Assembly (NCBI GenBank): GCA_038214085.1
Contig: JBBQSF010000002.1
Coordinates: 1 to 52,540, forward strand
From: JBBQSF01 sp038214085
GTDB lineage: Bacteria; Bacteroidota; Bacteroidia; Bacteroidales; CG2-30-32-10
Length of the DNA: 52,540 nucleotides
Reading direction: 5' to 3'
Each line of letters opens with the position of its first letter. Within the stretch, counting starts at the first letter, position 1. The translations under genes were made by a program, and so were the position numbers. Shown here piece after piece: positions 44,551 to 52,536 of this stretch. A model generated the notes under the pieces. The model saw only the letters and a list, made by a program, of their open reading frames with translations, did no database searches and was not told where the DNA came from.

Positions 44551-45129
44551 ATGGATCAAAATCTTGAAAACATGGACCCCAAAAGCCTTGAGCAACAAAA
44601 TCAAGGAAATGATCCCAAGTTATCCAGAAGAGATGCTCTTAAACGTGCAGCCAAACAAACTTTGGGTCTTGCAGGACTGTTTACCGTACTTCCAGCATTT
44701 TCTGCTGTTGCGGGATTGACAAATAACGAAGAAAAACTTCCGGCTTATTACGACTATTATAGTTACTATTCTAACTACTATAGTTACTATTCTAACTATT
44801 ACAGTTATAGTTATTCGAGTTATAGTTACTACAGCTACAGCTATTACTACAACTATTACAGTTATAGCTATTACTACAACTATTACAGTTATAGTTATTC
44901 AAGTTATAGTTACTATAGCTACAGCAACTATCAAAATTACTATAGCTACAGCTATTACTACAACTACTATAGCTACAGCTATTACTACAACTATTATAGT
45001 TACAGTTATTACTACAACTATTATAGCTACAGCTATTACTACAACTACTATAGCTACAGTTATTACTACAACTATTACAGCTACAGCTATTATAGCTATT
45101 ACAGCCAGAACCAGAATCAACTTATTTAA
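44551..45129 (+). CDS. Tat-exported Tyr/Ser/Asn repeat protein, presumed substrate of the radical SAM enzymes
   Basis: 192 residues; family not recognised. Residues 1-24 are polar. A twin-arginine motif SRRDALK (25-31, consensus SRRxFLK) precedes a hydrophobic stretch (36-54) with a likely signal-peptidase site after SAVA (residue 54). From residue 66 to 184 the chain is almost entirely Tyr, Ser and Asn, about 73 Tyr in 119 residues. Units of YYYNYYSYS repeat at 98, 107, 135, 144, 153, 162 and 171, with two heptads YYSNYYS at 72 and 79 and a duplicated YSYSSYSYYSYS at 86 and 114. The protein has no Cys. The chain ends in QNQNQLI. Genes for radical SAM enzymes upstream and tatA downstream indicate a modified, Tat-exported product. 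Alternative: a structural or adhesive surface protein with no modification. Confidence 0.8.
   Translation: MDQNLENMDPKSLEQQNQGNDPKLSRRDALKRAAKQTLGLAGLFTVLPAFSAVAGLTNNEEKLPAYYDYYSYYSNYYSYYSNYYSYSYSSYSYYSYSYYYNYYSYSYYYNYYSYSYSSYSYYSYSNYQNYYSYSYYYNYYSYSYYYNYYSYSYYYNYYSYSYYYNYYSYSYYYNYYSYSYYSYYSQNQNQLI
44746..45102 (+). repeat. In-frame tandem repeats, 21-base and 27-base units
   Basis: Codons for residues 66-184 of the preceding protein. Seven 27-base units code for YYYNYYSYS and two 21-base units code for YYSNYYS. Synonymous TAT/TAC and AGT/AGC differences between units show that the repeats have drifted at DNA level while the protein pattern is conserved, which suggests selection on the protein. 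Confidence 0.9.
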
Positions 45130-45148
45130 AAGGTTCCTAAATATTTAC

Positions 45149-45182
45149 GAAATTCCGGTGTAAAACCCGGAATTTCTTTTTT
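45149..45182 (+). terminator. Rho-independent terminator after the Tyr-repeat gene
   Basis: Arms GAAATTCCGG (45149-45158) and CCGGAATTTC (45167-45176), 8-base loop, followed by a run of six T. It separates the repeat gene from the tatA pair, so readthrough or a separate promoter must express tatA. Confidence 0.88.
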
Positions 45183-45194
45183 AAATTTTTATAT

Positions 45195-45362
45195 ATGTAT
45201 TTATTGTTTTTTAATCGTTTAGGTGTAACTGAAATTATATTAATTTTGGTAATTATACTTTTACTTTTTGGCGGGAAAAAAATCCCTGAATTAATGCGGG
45301 GCTTAGGTAAAGGGGTTAAAGAATTTAAAGATGCAAAAAGCATCGAAAACGAAACAAAATAA
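45195..45362 (+). CDS. tatA: TatA-type Sec-independent translocase subunit, short
   Basis: 55 residues from the ATG at 45195. One membrane helix (VTEIILILVIILLLF) is followed by the TatA hinge GGKKIPEL and the amphipathic helix MRGLGKGVKEFKDA; the acidic tail is minimal. TatA oligomers make the membrane passage for folded twin-arginine substrates. Its body is nearly identical to that of the neighbouring tatA. Shorter than typical TatA (about 60-90 residues) owing to the lost tail. It follows the terminator of the repeat gene by 12 bases. Confidence 0.9.
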   Translation: MYLLFFNRLGVTEIILILVIILLLFGGKKIPELMRGLGKGVKEFKDAKSIENETK

Positions 45363-45381
45363 ATCAACTTAAACTTTAATT

Positions 45382-45600
45382 ATGCAAAGAATTGGTGTTA
45401 CAGAAATCATTTTAATACTTCTTATAGTATTGTTGTTATTTGGAGGGAAAAAAATCCCTGAACTTATGAAAGGTCTTGGAAGAGGAGTTAAGGAATTTAA
45501 AGACGCCTCCAAAACAGAGACCAAAACTGGAGACGTTAAACCTACCGATGACAAAGAAATTGACAGTAAACCAATTGTTGAAACAGAAGAAAAAAAATAG
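45382..45600 (+). CDS. tatA: TatA-type Sec-independent translocase subunit
   Basis: 72 residues. Membrane helix GVTEIILILLIVLLLFG, hinge GGKKIPELMKGLGRGVKEFKDA and a polar tail rich in Lys, Asp and Glu. Almost the same first 45 residues as the gene 19 bases upstream, so the pair arose by tandem duplication. tatC is not in the window. Followed by a strong terminator. TatA/TatE-type proteins work with TatC to export folded proteins such as the twin-arginine protein encoded just upstream. Confidence 0.95.
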   Translation: MQRIGVTEIILILLIVLLLFGGKKIPELMKGLGRGVKEFKDASKTETKTGDVKPTDDKEIDSKPIVETEEKK

Positions 45601-45631
45601 GTTTTTAAGAAAATAAAGTCTTTTATTTATT

Positions 45632-45662
45632 AAAAGGGCACTCTCTGATGAGTGCCCTTTTT
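45632..45662 (+). terminator. Rho-independent terminator after the tatA pair
   Basis: Arms AAAAGGGCACTC (45632-45643) and GAGTGCCCTTTT (45650-45661) with a 6-base loop, merging into a short T run. Confidence 0.92.
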
Positions 45663-45826
45663 GAGTAATAAACAAGTTATTAACAATGAATTGTTGTTTA
45701 AAATCAGTTAACGGTAAACTTCATTTATAAAATATTTTGTATATTGCAGTCATTATAAGCAATAACATCAACAAGTACATCGTTTCTATTAAACAAAAAC
45801 CATTGTCTATCTAAAGTATAAACAAT

Positions 45827-47473
45827 ATGAAATATAAAAAAGCAAGGTTAATACTCAGTTTTTTTGCGATAAGCATATTTGTATCCTCAGTTTCTGCTCA
45901 GAACATTTCAGATACATCCGTTATTAAATATAAAGCTCCGGTTGTATCGAAAGATAATCCTATTGCTGCCGCTCTCGACAGTGTTGCTAACCTGAGATGT
46001 TTTGAGAAAAACACATTTTCGACAGATGTGTCTAAGTTAAATAAGTATAAGTTTGCGGCTGGTTATGTTCCAGTATACCCTGATTCTATTTATGCTCAGC
46101 GTATTGCTAAACTGAATGCCAAATCGCCATTTGGACTTATTTATAATTCAGATGTTAAGGCATTTATAGACTTATATGCAGTAAAAAAACCTAAACTAAC
46201 CGCCAGAACGCTTGGATTGGCTGAATTGTATTTTCCTTTGTTTGAGGAAATGCTGGATAAATATAAAATGCCTTTGGAACTAAAATATCTTGCCGTTGTT
46301 GAGTCGGCACTTAATCCTGTGGCAAAATCTCCTGCAGGAGCCGCCGGATTATGGCAATTTATGTACACTACAGGAAAAATGTATGATTTAAAAGTTGATT
46401 CCTATGTTGACGAACGCCTCGATCCGTATCAGGCTACTGTAGCGGCATGTGAGCACATGAGAGATCTGTATAAAATATACAAGGACTGGGCTTTGGTTCT
46501 GGCTGCATACAATTCAGGACCAGGTAATGTAAATAAAGCGATCAGAAAATCAGGCGGCGAAACTGATTTCTGGAAAATTAAACAATTCCTTCCAAAAGAA
46601 ACTCAGGGTTATGTTCCTGCATTTATAGCTGTAGTTTATGTTATGAATTATGCAACAGAGCATAATATTTATCCTGTTGCCCCATCAATTTTTAGCGAAG
46701 ATATTGACACTATTATGGTGAAACAAAAACTTACCTTCGAGAAAATCTCAGAATTTTTAAATATTCCACTCGATATGGTAACATATCTTAATCCATGTTA
46801 TAAAGAAGGTGTTATTCCTGCTTTTCTTACTGATAAATATCCATTGCGCCTTCCAAAGAAATACATGGGTCCCTTTATGGTTAACGAAGATTCAATATAC
46901 AATTTTAAAACAAAAGCAGAGGTCCAAAAAGAACAACTTCTTGCAATGAAGCTAAAGGAGCAGGCAAAAAAAGATTCCGCAAAAAAAACCAATACAGTAG
47001 TTTATAAAACGGATACCAGTATTGCAAAAATCAATTCTAATTCCTCAGATAAAACCAGAACAGTTTATACCGTTAAATCAGGTGATGGATTGGGCATAAT
47101 TGCTTCAAAATACAACTGTACTATTGCCAATATTCAAACTTGGAACAATTTAAAATCAGCAAGCATTTATCCGGGGCAAAAGTTGTATGTTCAGGCTCCT
47201 GTAATTGTTAAAGACGATTCCACGTTTGCTGATAAAAGTGTAAAAAAAGACAGCGTAGTAGTTAATAAAACCGTAAATAAAAGTACTGACAACAAAATAG
47301 CGACACAACAAACCAATGTTAAGTACTATGTAGTTCAAAAAGGTGATACTCTTTGGGGAATTGCAAATCAATACAAGGGTGTAAGTGTAGAGGAAATCAA
47401 AAAGCTGAACAATCTCACAACCACAAGCACTTTGTACGTAGGACAAAAGCTGAAAATTAAAACAGACAGTTAG
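45827..47473 (+). CDS. MltD-like lytic transglycosylase with two LysM domains
   Basis: 548 residues. Signal peptide (MKYKKARLILSFFAISIFVSSVSA), a transglycosylase SLT domain with catalytic Glu in AVVESALNPVAKSPAGAAGLWQFM, and the later motif WALVLAAYNSGPGNVNKAI; two LysM peptidoglycan-binding domains near 408-452 (VYTVKSGDGLGIIASKY) and 495-545 (YYVVQKGDTLWGIANQY). It cleaves the MurNAc-GlcNAc bond of peptidoglycan and forms 1,6-anhydro-MurNAc. The gene is monocistronic after the tatA terminator and ends 3 bases from the convergent Hdr operon. Confidence 0.94.
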   Translation: MKYKKARLILSFFAISIFVSSVSAQNISDTSVIKYKAPVVSKDNPIAAALDSVANLRCFEKNTFSTDVSKLNKYKFAAGYVPVYPDSIYAQRIAKLNAKSPFGLIYNSDVKAFIDLYAVKKPKLTARTLGLAELYFPLFEEMLDKYKMPLELKYLAVVESALNPVAKSPAGAAGLWQFMYTTGKMYDLKVDSYVDERLDPYQATVAACEHMRDLYKIYKDWALVLAAYNSGPGNVNKAIRKSGGETDFWKIKQFLPKETQGYVPAFIAVVYVMNYATEHNIYPVAPSIFSEDIDTIMVKQKLTFEKISEFLNIPLDMVTYLNPCYKEGVIPAFLTDKYPLRLPKKYMGPFMVNEDSIYNFKTKAEVQKEQLLAMKLKEQAKKDSAKKTNTVVYKTDTSIAKINSNSSDKTRTVYTVKSGDGLGIIASKYNCTIANIQTWNNLKSASIYPGQKLYVQAPVIVKDDSTFADKSVKKDSVVVNKTVNKSTDNKIATQQTNVKYYVVQKGDTLWGIANQYKGVSVEEIKKLNNLTTTSTLYVGQKLKIKTDS

Positions 47474-47476
47474 TCT

Positions 47477-49288
47477 TTATTCTCCTGCGGAAACCGCTTC
47501 ACTTTTTAGAGATAACCTTACTCTTTTCTGGTTTTCTGAAATTACTTCTGCAATATCTTTCACTACAATTCCTGTTTTTCCCTGAAAAGTCTTTTTACAT
47601 AGCGGACAAGAAGTAACAAGCAACTCCGGATTCGATTCGGTTAAATGCGATATCTCATGGCTGGTGATTTGATTGCGGTTTTCCTGCCCCAAAACCAAAC
47701 TCCCTAGGCTTCCACCACAACAAAGGGTTTTGTTTTTTTCATAATCGAGATTTTGTAGTTCGAGCGCCATTGATAAAAGTTCTCTGGGTTCTTTGTATAT
47801 TCCTGAGCCTCGTCCAAGTTCGCAGGGGTCATGGTAAACAGCTGATATTTCCTCTTTATTTAATGTTATTTTTCCACTTTCAACCAACCTGAGCAAATAC
47901 TGTGTGTGATGCAAAACCTCAATGTCCAGATTATAATCTTCTTTAAAAATTCTATAACATATCGGACAAGATGTAACCAATAATTTGGCTTTGGAATCAG
48001 CAATTAATAATTTGTTTTTTGTAGTAAGTTCTTCTGCTTTTGAAAAATCACCGGCAACCATCGAAGGTCTGCCACAACAAATACTTCCATCCTTGTCGAT
48101 AAATGAATAATCTACACCTGCCTCGTTGAAATTTTTTTCCATTGCCCTTGGAATAGAGGGCGTAAGGTGCGACATACAACCTGCAAAATATGCCACTTCG
48201 CTTGTTTTTGCCTTTGCTGGGATTACATAATCAAGGGTATTGCCACTAACTTTAAAATATTTTGCCCTTTCGCCAATTCTTATGTTGTTTATATCAATTC
48301 CTACGGGACAAACTTCCATACAACGGCCACACAACAAGCAATCAAATGTTGGTGTTTCCTGTGACTCCTTGTTTCTTATTGATTGCAGAAAGTAAACTGC
48401 CTGAGTTTGGGTCACCCCAATGGTTTTTGAGAGTTTGCACTTTCCAATACAGATTCCACATCGGGGGCAAGCATTTATCTCAATTTCAGAAAATATCGAC
48501 AATCGTTTTTCAGAACTTATTCCAAAATTTTTCAAAAATATTAAAACGATCTCCGTTGGAATATGCATGTATCGTGAAAAAGGCAAAGAAATAAAGAACA
48601 AACCGAGCGATAAAGAATATGCCCACCAAATAGGATAGGAGAGTATTTCTATAGGTAAAAAGGATGCAAAAAATTGCCCTGAGTTATTTGTTAAAAACCC
48701 ACCATTTTGAAAAGTACCAGCGGTAAAGCTTTCGGCCAAATAACGCAATGGAAAAATAAACCACAAAGTATAAAGCGCTAGCTTATCAAAAGGCTTATAT
48801 ACTGTTGTACTGCACATTCCAAATAGTTTTTTATACATTCTTTTGGTAAATGCAAGTGTAATACCGGCCAGTACAAATAAAAGCAGAAAATCCATGATAA
48901 ACTGGAATTCGTTTGCCCAAGGAAAAGAGGAAATATTATGATTGAAAAATTTAAAGAATATTGGTTCGTAAGGCATGCTGAAGGCCCTGTGACTGTGAAT
49001 TTTAGATTCGATAGTTCCCCCGATAATCAGTAAAAACCAGCCGAATGCAATACTCATGTGCATGTAGCCTAGTACCGGATTAACTTTAAATACTTTTCGG
49101 TGTAAAAGACTTTCGAAAAAGACTTCCTTAATGGCTTTAAAAAGCTTAAAGCTAAATATTCCTTTCAGAATTTTGATTTTATCTGTTTTTTTAAAACGAA
49201 TGAGCCATGAAAAATAGCGATAGATTAGCATTGCAAAAAGCAATACCATTCCTATAGAAAAGGGAAGAACAAAAGGATCGTAATTCAT
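47477..49288 (-). CDS. Membrane-anchored HdrD-like protein (HdrED-type fusion)
   Basis: 603 residues. About five membrane helices in the first 250 residues give a NarI/DsrM-like cytochrome b domain with conserved His (YMHMSIAFGWF). A soluble part follows with two 4Fe-4S motifs (CPRCGICIGKC, CLLCGRCMEVCP) and two CCG domains (FAGCMSH/SICCGRP/CPIC and DPCELGR/TLCCGGS/CPLC), the site of heterodisulfide-type chemistry in HdrD. Membrane and catalytic parts, separate in HdrE and HdrD, are fused here. It probably exchanges electrons between the menaquinone pool and the soluble Hdr-like proteins. Start ATG overlaps the previous stop by 4 bases (ATGA). Confidence 0.85.
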   Translation of the reverse strand: MNYDPFVLPFSIGMVLLFAMLIYRYFSWLIRFKKTDKIKILKGIFSFKLFKAIKEVFFESLLHRKVFKVNPVLGYMHMSIAFGWFLLIIGGTIESKIHSHRAFSMPYEPIFFKFFNHNISSFPWANEFQFIMDFLLLFVLAGITLAFTKRMYKKLFGMCSTTVYKPFDKLALYTLWFIFPLRYLAESFTAGTFQNGGFLTNNSGQFFASFLPIEILSYPIWWAYSLSLGLFFISLPFSRYMHIPTEIVLIFLKNFGISSEKRLSIFSEIEINACPRCGICIGKCKLSKTIGVTQTQAVYFLQSIRNKESQETPTFDCLLCGRCMEVCPVGIDINNIRIGERAKYFKVSGNTLDYVIPAKAKTSEVAYFAGCMSHLTPSIPRAMEKNFNEAGVDYSFIDKDGSICCGRPSMVAGDFSKAEELTTKNKLLIADSKAKLLVTSCPICYRIFKEDYNLDIEVLHHTQYLLRLVESGKITLNKEEISAVYHDPCELGRGSGIYKEPRELLSMALELQNLDYEKNKTLCCGGSLGSLVLGQENRNQITSHEISHLTESNPELLVTSCPLCKKTFQGKTGIVVKDIAEVISENQKRVRLSLKSEAVSAGE

Positions 49289-49620
49289 AATGCTGATTTT
49301 TCGAAGTATTCTCTGATTTTAAGAATCATGTTTCTGGTATTTACGCCTCTTGGGCAAGCTAAATAGCACTTTCCGCAGAACATACATTTTGAAATTTCTT
49401 CTTTCAAACCGTCGATTTCTCCTCTGCGAAGCAAGGTTTGAAGTTTTCGAATATTGAAATCGGTAAAATTTGCTGCACTGCAAGTGGCGGTACATGTTCC
49501 ACAGCCAATACAGGTTTTAAACGAAGGTTCCTTTTCGCAAACATAGGCAGCTATTTTTAGATCGTTCTTATCGAGATCGATTTGCCTGTCCTTACTGAGT
49601 TTGTATCCGAAGTTGATCAT
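49285..49620 (-). CDS. HdrC-like 4Fe-4S protein, small
   Basis: 111 residues with two ferredoxin-type clusters: CIGCGTCTATCS and CMFCGKCYLACP. This is the HdrC architecture, an electron carrier between HdrA and the HdrB/D site. 4-base overlaps (ATGA) link it to both neighbours, indicating coupled translation in a complex. Confidence 0.88.
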   Translation of the reverse strand: MINFGYKLSKDRQIDLDKNDLKIAAYVCEKEPSFKTCIGCGTCTATCSAANFTDFNIRKLQTLLRRGEIDGLKEEISKCMFCGKCYLACPRGVNTRNMILKIREYFEKSAL

Positions 49621-50672
49621 GCCTTTTTAGGAATTCTGTTTTCAATAGTATAACCTTCGAGATAACTGGCAGTGAGTAATGCTGCAGCACGGGCATCGGC
49701 AAACACATTGTTAATGGTTCTGGGCGCCATGCAACATCCTGCAAAAAACACCCCAGGAACATTTGAAACCGTAGTCATGGTATGTTGATCCTGACATTTA
49801 AGGAAGCCGTTTACGCCAAAGTTCATTCCCAGCATGGTTCCTATTTTTTTTGTTCCTTCCGAAGGAATCATTCCTACCATTAGAACCAACAAGTCAACAC
49901 TCATACGTAAGGGGCGGCCTGCCAACGTATCTTCTACTTTAACCAGTATGGTGCCATCTATGTTTTCGCATGCTTCAGAAAGTCTGCCACGAATAAAATT
50001 GACGCCATGTTTTTCTTGCGATTGTTTGTAAAGCGATTCAAAATGCATCCCAAACATGCGAAGATCCATGTAAAAGCAATACACTTCTGACTCGGGAATC
50101 ATTTCTTTTATTTCAATGGCTTGTTTTACTGCGGTTACACAGCAAACTTTGGAACAATAAACATTTCCGACTTTTTCGTCGCGCGAGCCAACACAATGTA
50201 CAAATCCTACCTTTTTAGGCACACGACCATCGGTGGTTGTTATTTTTTCTCCTGTCAAAAATTTTTCTTCAAGTTCGGCCGAAGTAATTACATTATCGTA
50301 AATTCCATAGCCATATTCTTCTTTTTTCCGGGCATCAAATAAATCGTAACCTGTTGTAACAACCACTGAATCTGCTTCAAATACTCTATTATCGGCAAGT
50401 TTTATAATAAAACCATTATCAACTTTTGTAGCATCTGTAATATCTGCATTGTATTCCACTTTTACTTTTGCAAGGTCAATTCCTTTATTTAGAAAATCTA
50501 CTACTTCGCTTCCCAGACTCATAGTTGGAAATAATTTCTCCCATTTCAGCAATCGACCGCCAAGTTTATTGGTTTTTTCCATTAGGGTTACCTCATAACC
50601 CAAGGATGTGAGATAAGTGGAAACTTCCATTCCTGCAATTCCACCTCCAATTACAATTACTTTTTTTGCCAT
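49617..50672 (-). CDS. HdrA-like flavoprotein
   Basis: 351 residues. An N-terminal FAD site VIVIGGGIAGMEVSTYLTSLG, then YEVTLMEKTNKLGGR, a Cys cluster in HCVGSRDEKVGNVYCSKVCC (an Fe-S ligand region of HdrA) and a C-terminal FAGCCMAPRTINNVFADARA. It is a short HdrA, without the extra ferredoxin domains and second FAD unit of longer forms. HdrA performs electron branching or bifurcation in methanogens and sulfate reducers; here the electron donor is unknown. Lies between HdrB-like and HdrC-like genes. Confidence 0.87.
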   Translation of the reverse strand: MAKKVIVIGGGIAGMEVSTYLTSLGYEVTLMEKTNKLGGRLLKWEKLFPTMSLGSEVVDFLNKGIDLAKVKVEYNADITDATKVDNGFIIKLADNRVFEADSVVVTTGYDLFDARKKEEYGYGIYDNVITSAELEEKFLTGEKITTTDGRVPKKVGFVHCVGSRDEKVGNVYCSKVCCVTAVKQAIEIKEMIPESEVYCFYMDLRMFGMHFESLYKQSQEKHGVNFIRGRLSEACENIDGTILVKVEDTLAGRPLRMSVDLLVLMVGMIPSEGTKKIGTMLGMNFGVNGFLKCQDQHTMTTVSNVPGVFFAGCCMAPRTINNVFADARAAALLTASYLEGYTIENRIPKKA

Positions 50673-50711
50673 GTGCTTTTTGCCATTACTTTATAATAAT
50701 ACAGAAGTATT

Positions 50712-51782
50712 TTAAATAGAATTAGAACTTTCAGAGATTTTTGGAATTCCTAAATTTTTACCATTTACTCCTTGATACTTTTCTTCAGCCTTATAAACTA
50801 CTCCCATTTTGTCCAAAACAGGTTCGCAATCAATCTGATGCATTTGCAAACCCAAATCCCAAGGATTATATCCAAGAACAAGACCTGCAACTTCTTCGTA
50901 AGTAAAAACAGGAATTCCCTGGCCGTCAGAACCATATTTTTTACCTTCCATTTCGGCTATGGCATATTGCCATTTATCCAAAAACATAGGGCAGCCCGGA
51001 CAGTTGGTAATAATCATATCGGGTTTGTAAGGCTCCATGGATTCAAACTTTTTATGAGAACACGACATGGAATAGCCGCGGTTTGCCTGAACAAGATATT
51101 GCCTGAATCCAAAGCCACAGCAATGGCGGCGTTCGGGATAATCAATAATCTGTCCGCCCCAATCTTCAACCATTCCAATAAGAACATAAGGGTATTCGGC
51201 ACCACCAATACCTTTGTTGGGGAACATTTTAGAATAATGACAGCCAATATGTTCAACAACTCTTAATGGTTCGCCAGTATTTTTATTTACTAATTTATAT
51301 TTGGCTCTTGAAGCAATCTCTTTACGAAATTTAAAAATAATATCGCTGGCATGTGCTATGTTTTCGGGTATTTCAAATTCACGCCCGGTAGCCTCTTTGA
51401 GGTATTTCCTAATTTGTGCTTCCTTTTCGGGAAAATGATGCCAGGTGTCAAGCACTTCAGTATAAATACCAAATGAAGTGATGCAAGATGGAACAAGATT
51501 TTTATATCCCGATTCTGTCATTAATGCAAATTGTCGCGCAACTACAGTCATCATTGTGTCAATAGGGACAACATCTCCGTGATATCCAATGCCTGTACAG
51601 GTTGTATGACAAGGGTTTTCGTGAATATCTTTGCCTAATTCCTCTCGCATTATGCGTAAAAATGTGGTTTCTGAACCCGGGAAAAAATTTTGGCGCACAC
51701 AGCTTCTCACATAAAAGTAATGGTCATCAGCTATTTCTTTCTGATATTCTTTCCAGATATTATGTTTGCCTTCAATTTTCAT
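50712..51782 (-). CDS. HdrB-like CCG-domain protein
   Basis: 356 residues. N-terminal cysteines in YVRSCVRQN and PCHTTCTGIGYHGD, then VEHIGCHYSKMF, RRHCCGFGFRQ and NCPGCPMFL, the pattern of HdrB proteins with a non-cubane Fe-S catalytic site. The first CCG motif is written CHTTCTG. I chose the ATG at 51782 (MKIEGKHN) because the longer form starting at 51824 would overlap the upstream gene by 53 bases. The chosen start overlaps by 11. Confidence 0.85.
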   Translation of the reverse strand: MKIEGKHNIWKEYQKEIADDHYFYVRSCVRQNFFPGSETTFLRIMREELGKDIHENPCHTTCTGIGYHGDVVPIDTMMTVVARQFALMTESGYKNLVPSCITSFGIYTEVLDTWHHFPEKEAQIRKYLKEATGREFEIPENIAHASDIIFKFRKEIASRAKYKLVNKNTGEPLRVVEHIGCHYSKMFPNKGIGGAEYPYVLIGMVEDWGGQIIDYPERRHCCGFGFRQYLVQANRGYSMSCSHKKFESMEPYKPDMIITNCPGCPMFLDKWQYAIAEMEGKKYGSDGQGIPVFTYEEVAGLVLGYNPWDLGLQMHQIDCEPVLDKMGVVYKAEEKYQGVNGKNLGIPKISESSNSI

Positions 51783-52488
51783 CTCTGGTATGTTTATTAT
51801 TATTTTGTGTGTAAATGTGTTCAAAATATTCGTTGTCGAGGCCTTCTCCGAATTTTAGTCCCATTTCCTCCGCTTTTTTTCTTGAAAAGTTTTCAATTTT
51901 TTCAAAACGGTCATTTCCTCCTGTCACTTCAAATATTTTGCGAATTTCATTCATTGAATTTTCTGGAATTTTACGTAGTATTCCTGGACCATCGCCTTGA
52001 TAATTTGCGCCAAGGCGTTCAAACAAATCGTGCCAGTTTTCCTGTATCCAATCCCAAACTGGACCTTGTTCTGGATGTAAAGATGTTCCAACCCCATGTA
52101 AGTAAAGACAATAGCCATGTGCTAAAATCCAGTCGCCTACCGTACGTTTAACAGCAAGTTGCTGGCGTCCTTTTTCCGATTCTGTAAAATAACCCAATTC
52201 CTGCGACAATGAACGCAAGGCCATTATAATAAGCCCTGGCGCATTACCGCGCGGACAACGGGTTTTGCACGACATGCATTCGCCGCAATACCAAATAGTT
52301 TCACTTTTTAGCAATTCAATAATTGAGTCATCGTTGCGAGATTGTATCGTGTCCACTATATTACGGGGATCGTAATTATAAAATTCGGCAGCAGCGCAAA
52401 TAGCAGTGCAGGTTCCGCAGTTGATGCAGGCTTTGAGGCCTTCTTCAAGCCGCACATCCTCAGCCAGTTTATTAAAAAGTGAACCCAT
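51772..52488 (-). CDS. HdrC-like 4Fe-4S protein, long
   Basis: 238 residues. Clusters CINCGTCTAICA and CGECMSCKTRCP, then a long C-terminal region (about 95-238) of unrecognised helical sequence. First gene of the Hdr operon in this window, 34 or so bases after the predicted start of transcription. It presumably pairs with the HdrB-like protein encoded next. Confidence 0.87.
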   Translation of the reverse strand: MGSLFNKLAEDVRLEEGLKACINCGTCTAICAAAEFYNYDPRNIVDTIQSRNDDSIIELLKSETIWYCGECMSCKTRCPRGNAPGLIIMALRSLSQELGYFTESEKGRQQLAVKRTVGDWILAHGYCLYLHGVGTSLHPEQGPVWDWIQENWHDLFERLGANYQGDGPGILRKIPENSMNEIRKIFEVTGGNDRFEKIENFSRKKAEEMGLKFGEGLDNEYFEHIYTQNNNKHTRDEN

Positions 52489-52528
52489 GTTTATCTATTA
52501 ACAATATAAAGTATATCGGATTAGTATG

Positions 52529-52536
52529 CAAAGATA
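52529..52536 (-). promoter_or_regulatory. -7 element of the Hdr operon
   Basis: The minus strand reads TATCTTTG, matching TAnnTTTG, 41 bases before the ATG at 52488. The -33 region lies beyond the window end. Confidence 0.55.

Noticed and set aside
44746..45102. Regular 27-base repeats that look at first like a CRISPR array
   Set aside because: Units are contiguous with no unique spacers, stay in frame, and code for a patterned protein.
44899..45120. Open minus-strand frame of Val, Ile and Ala residues opposite the Tyr repeats
   Set aside because: It is the reverse reading of TAT/TAC and AGY codons, lacks a plausible start context and would be an artefact of the repeat.
47474..47476. Terminator between the convergent mltD-like and Hdr operons
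   Set aside because: Only 3 bases separate the stops and no hairpin with a T run was seen; each transcript must end inside the other gene.
51783..51824. Longer HdrB-like protein starting at 51824
   Set aside because: It would overlap the upstream gene by 53 bases and the extra 14 residues show no family similarity.
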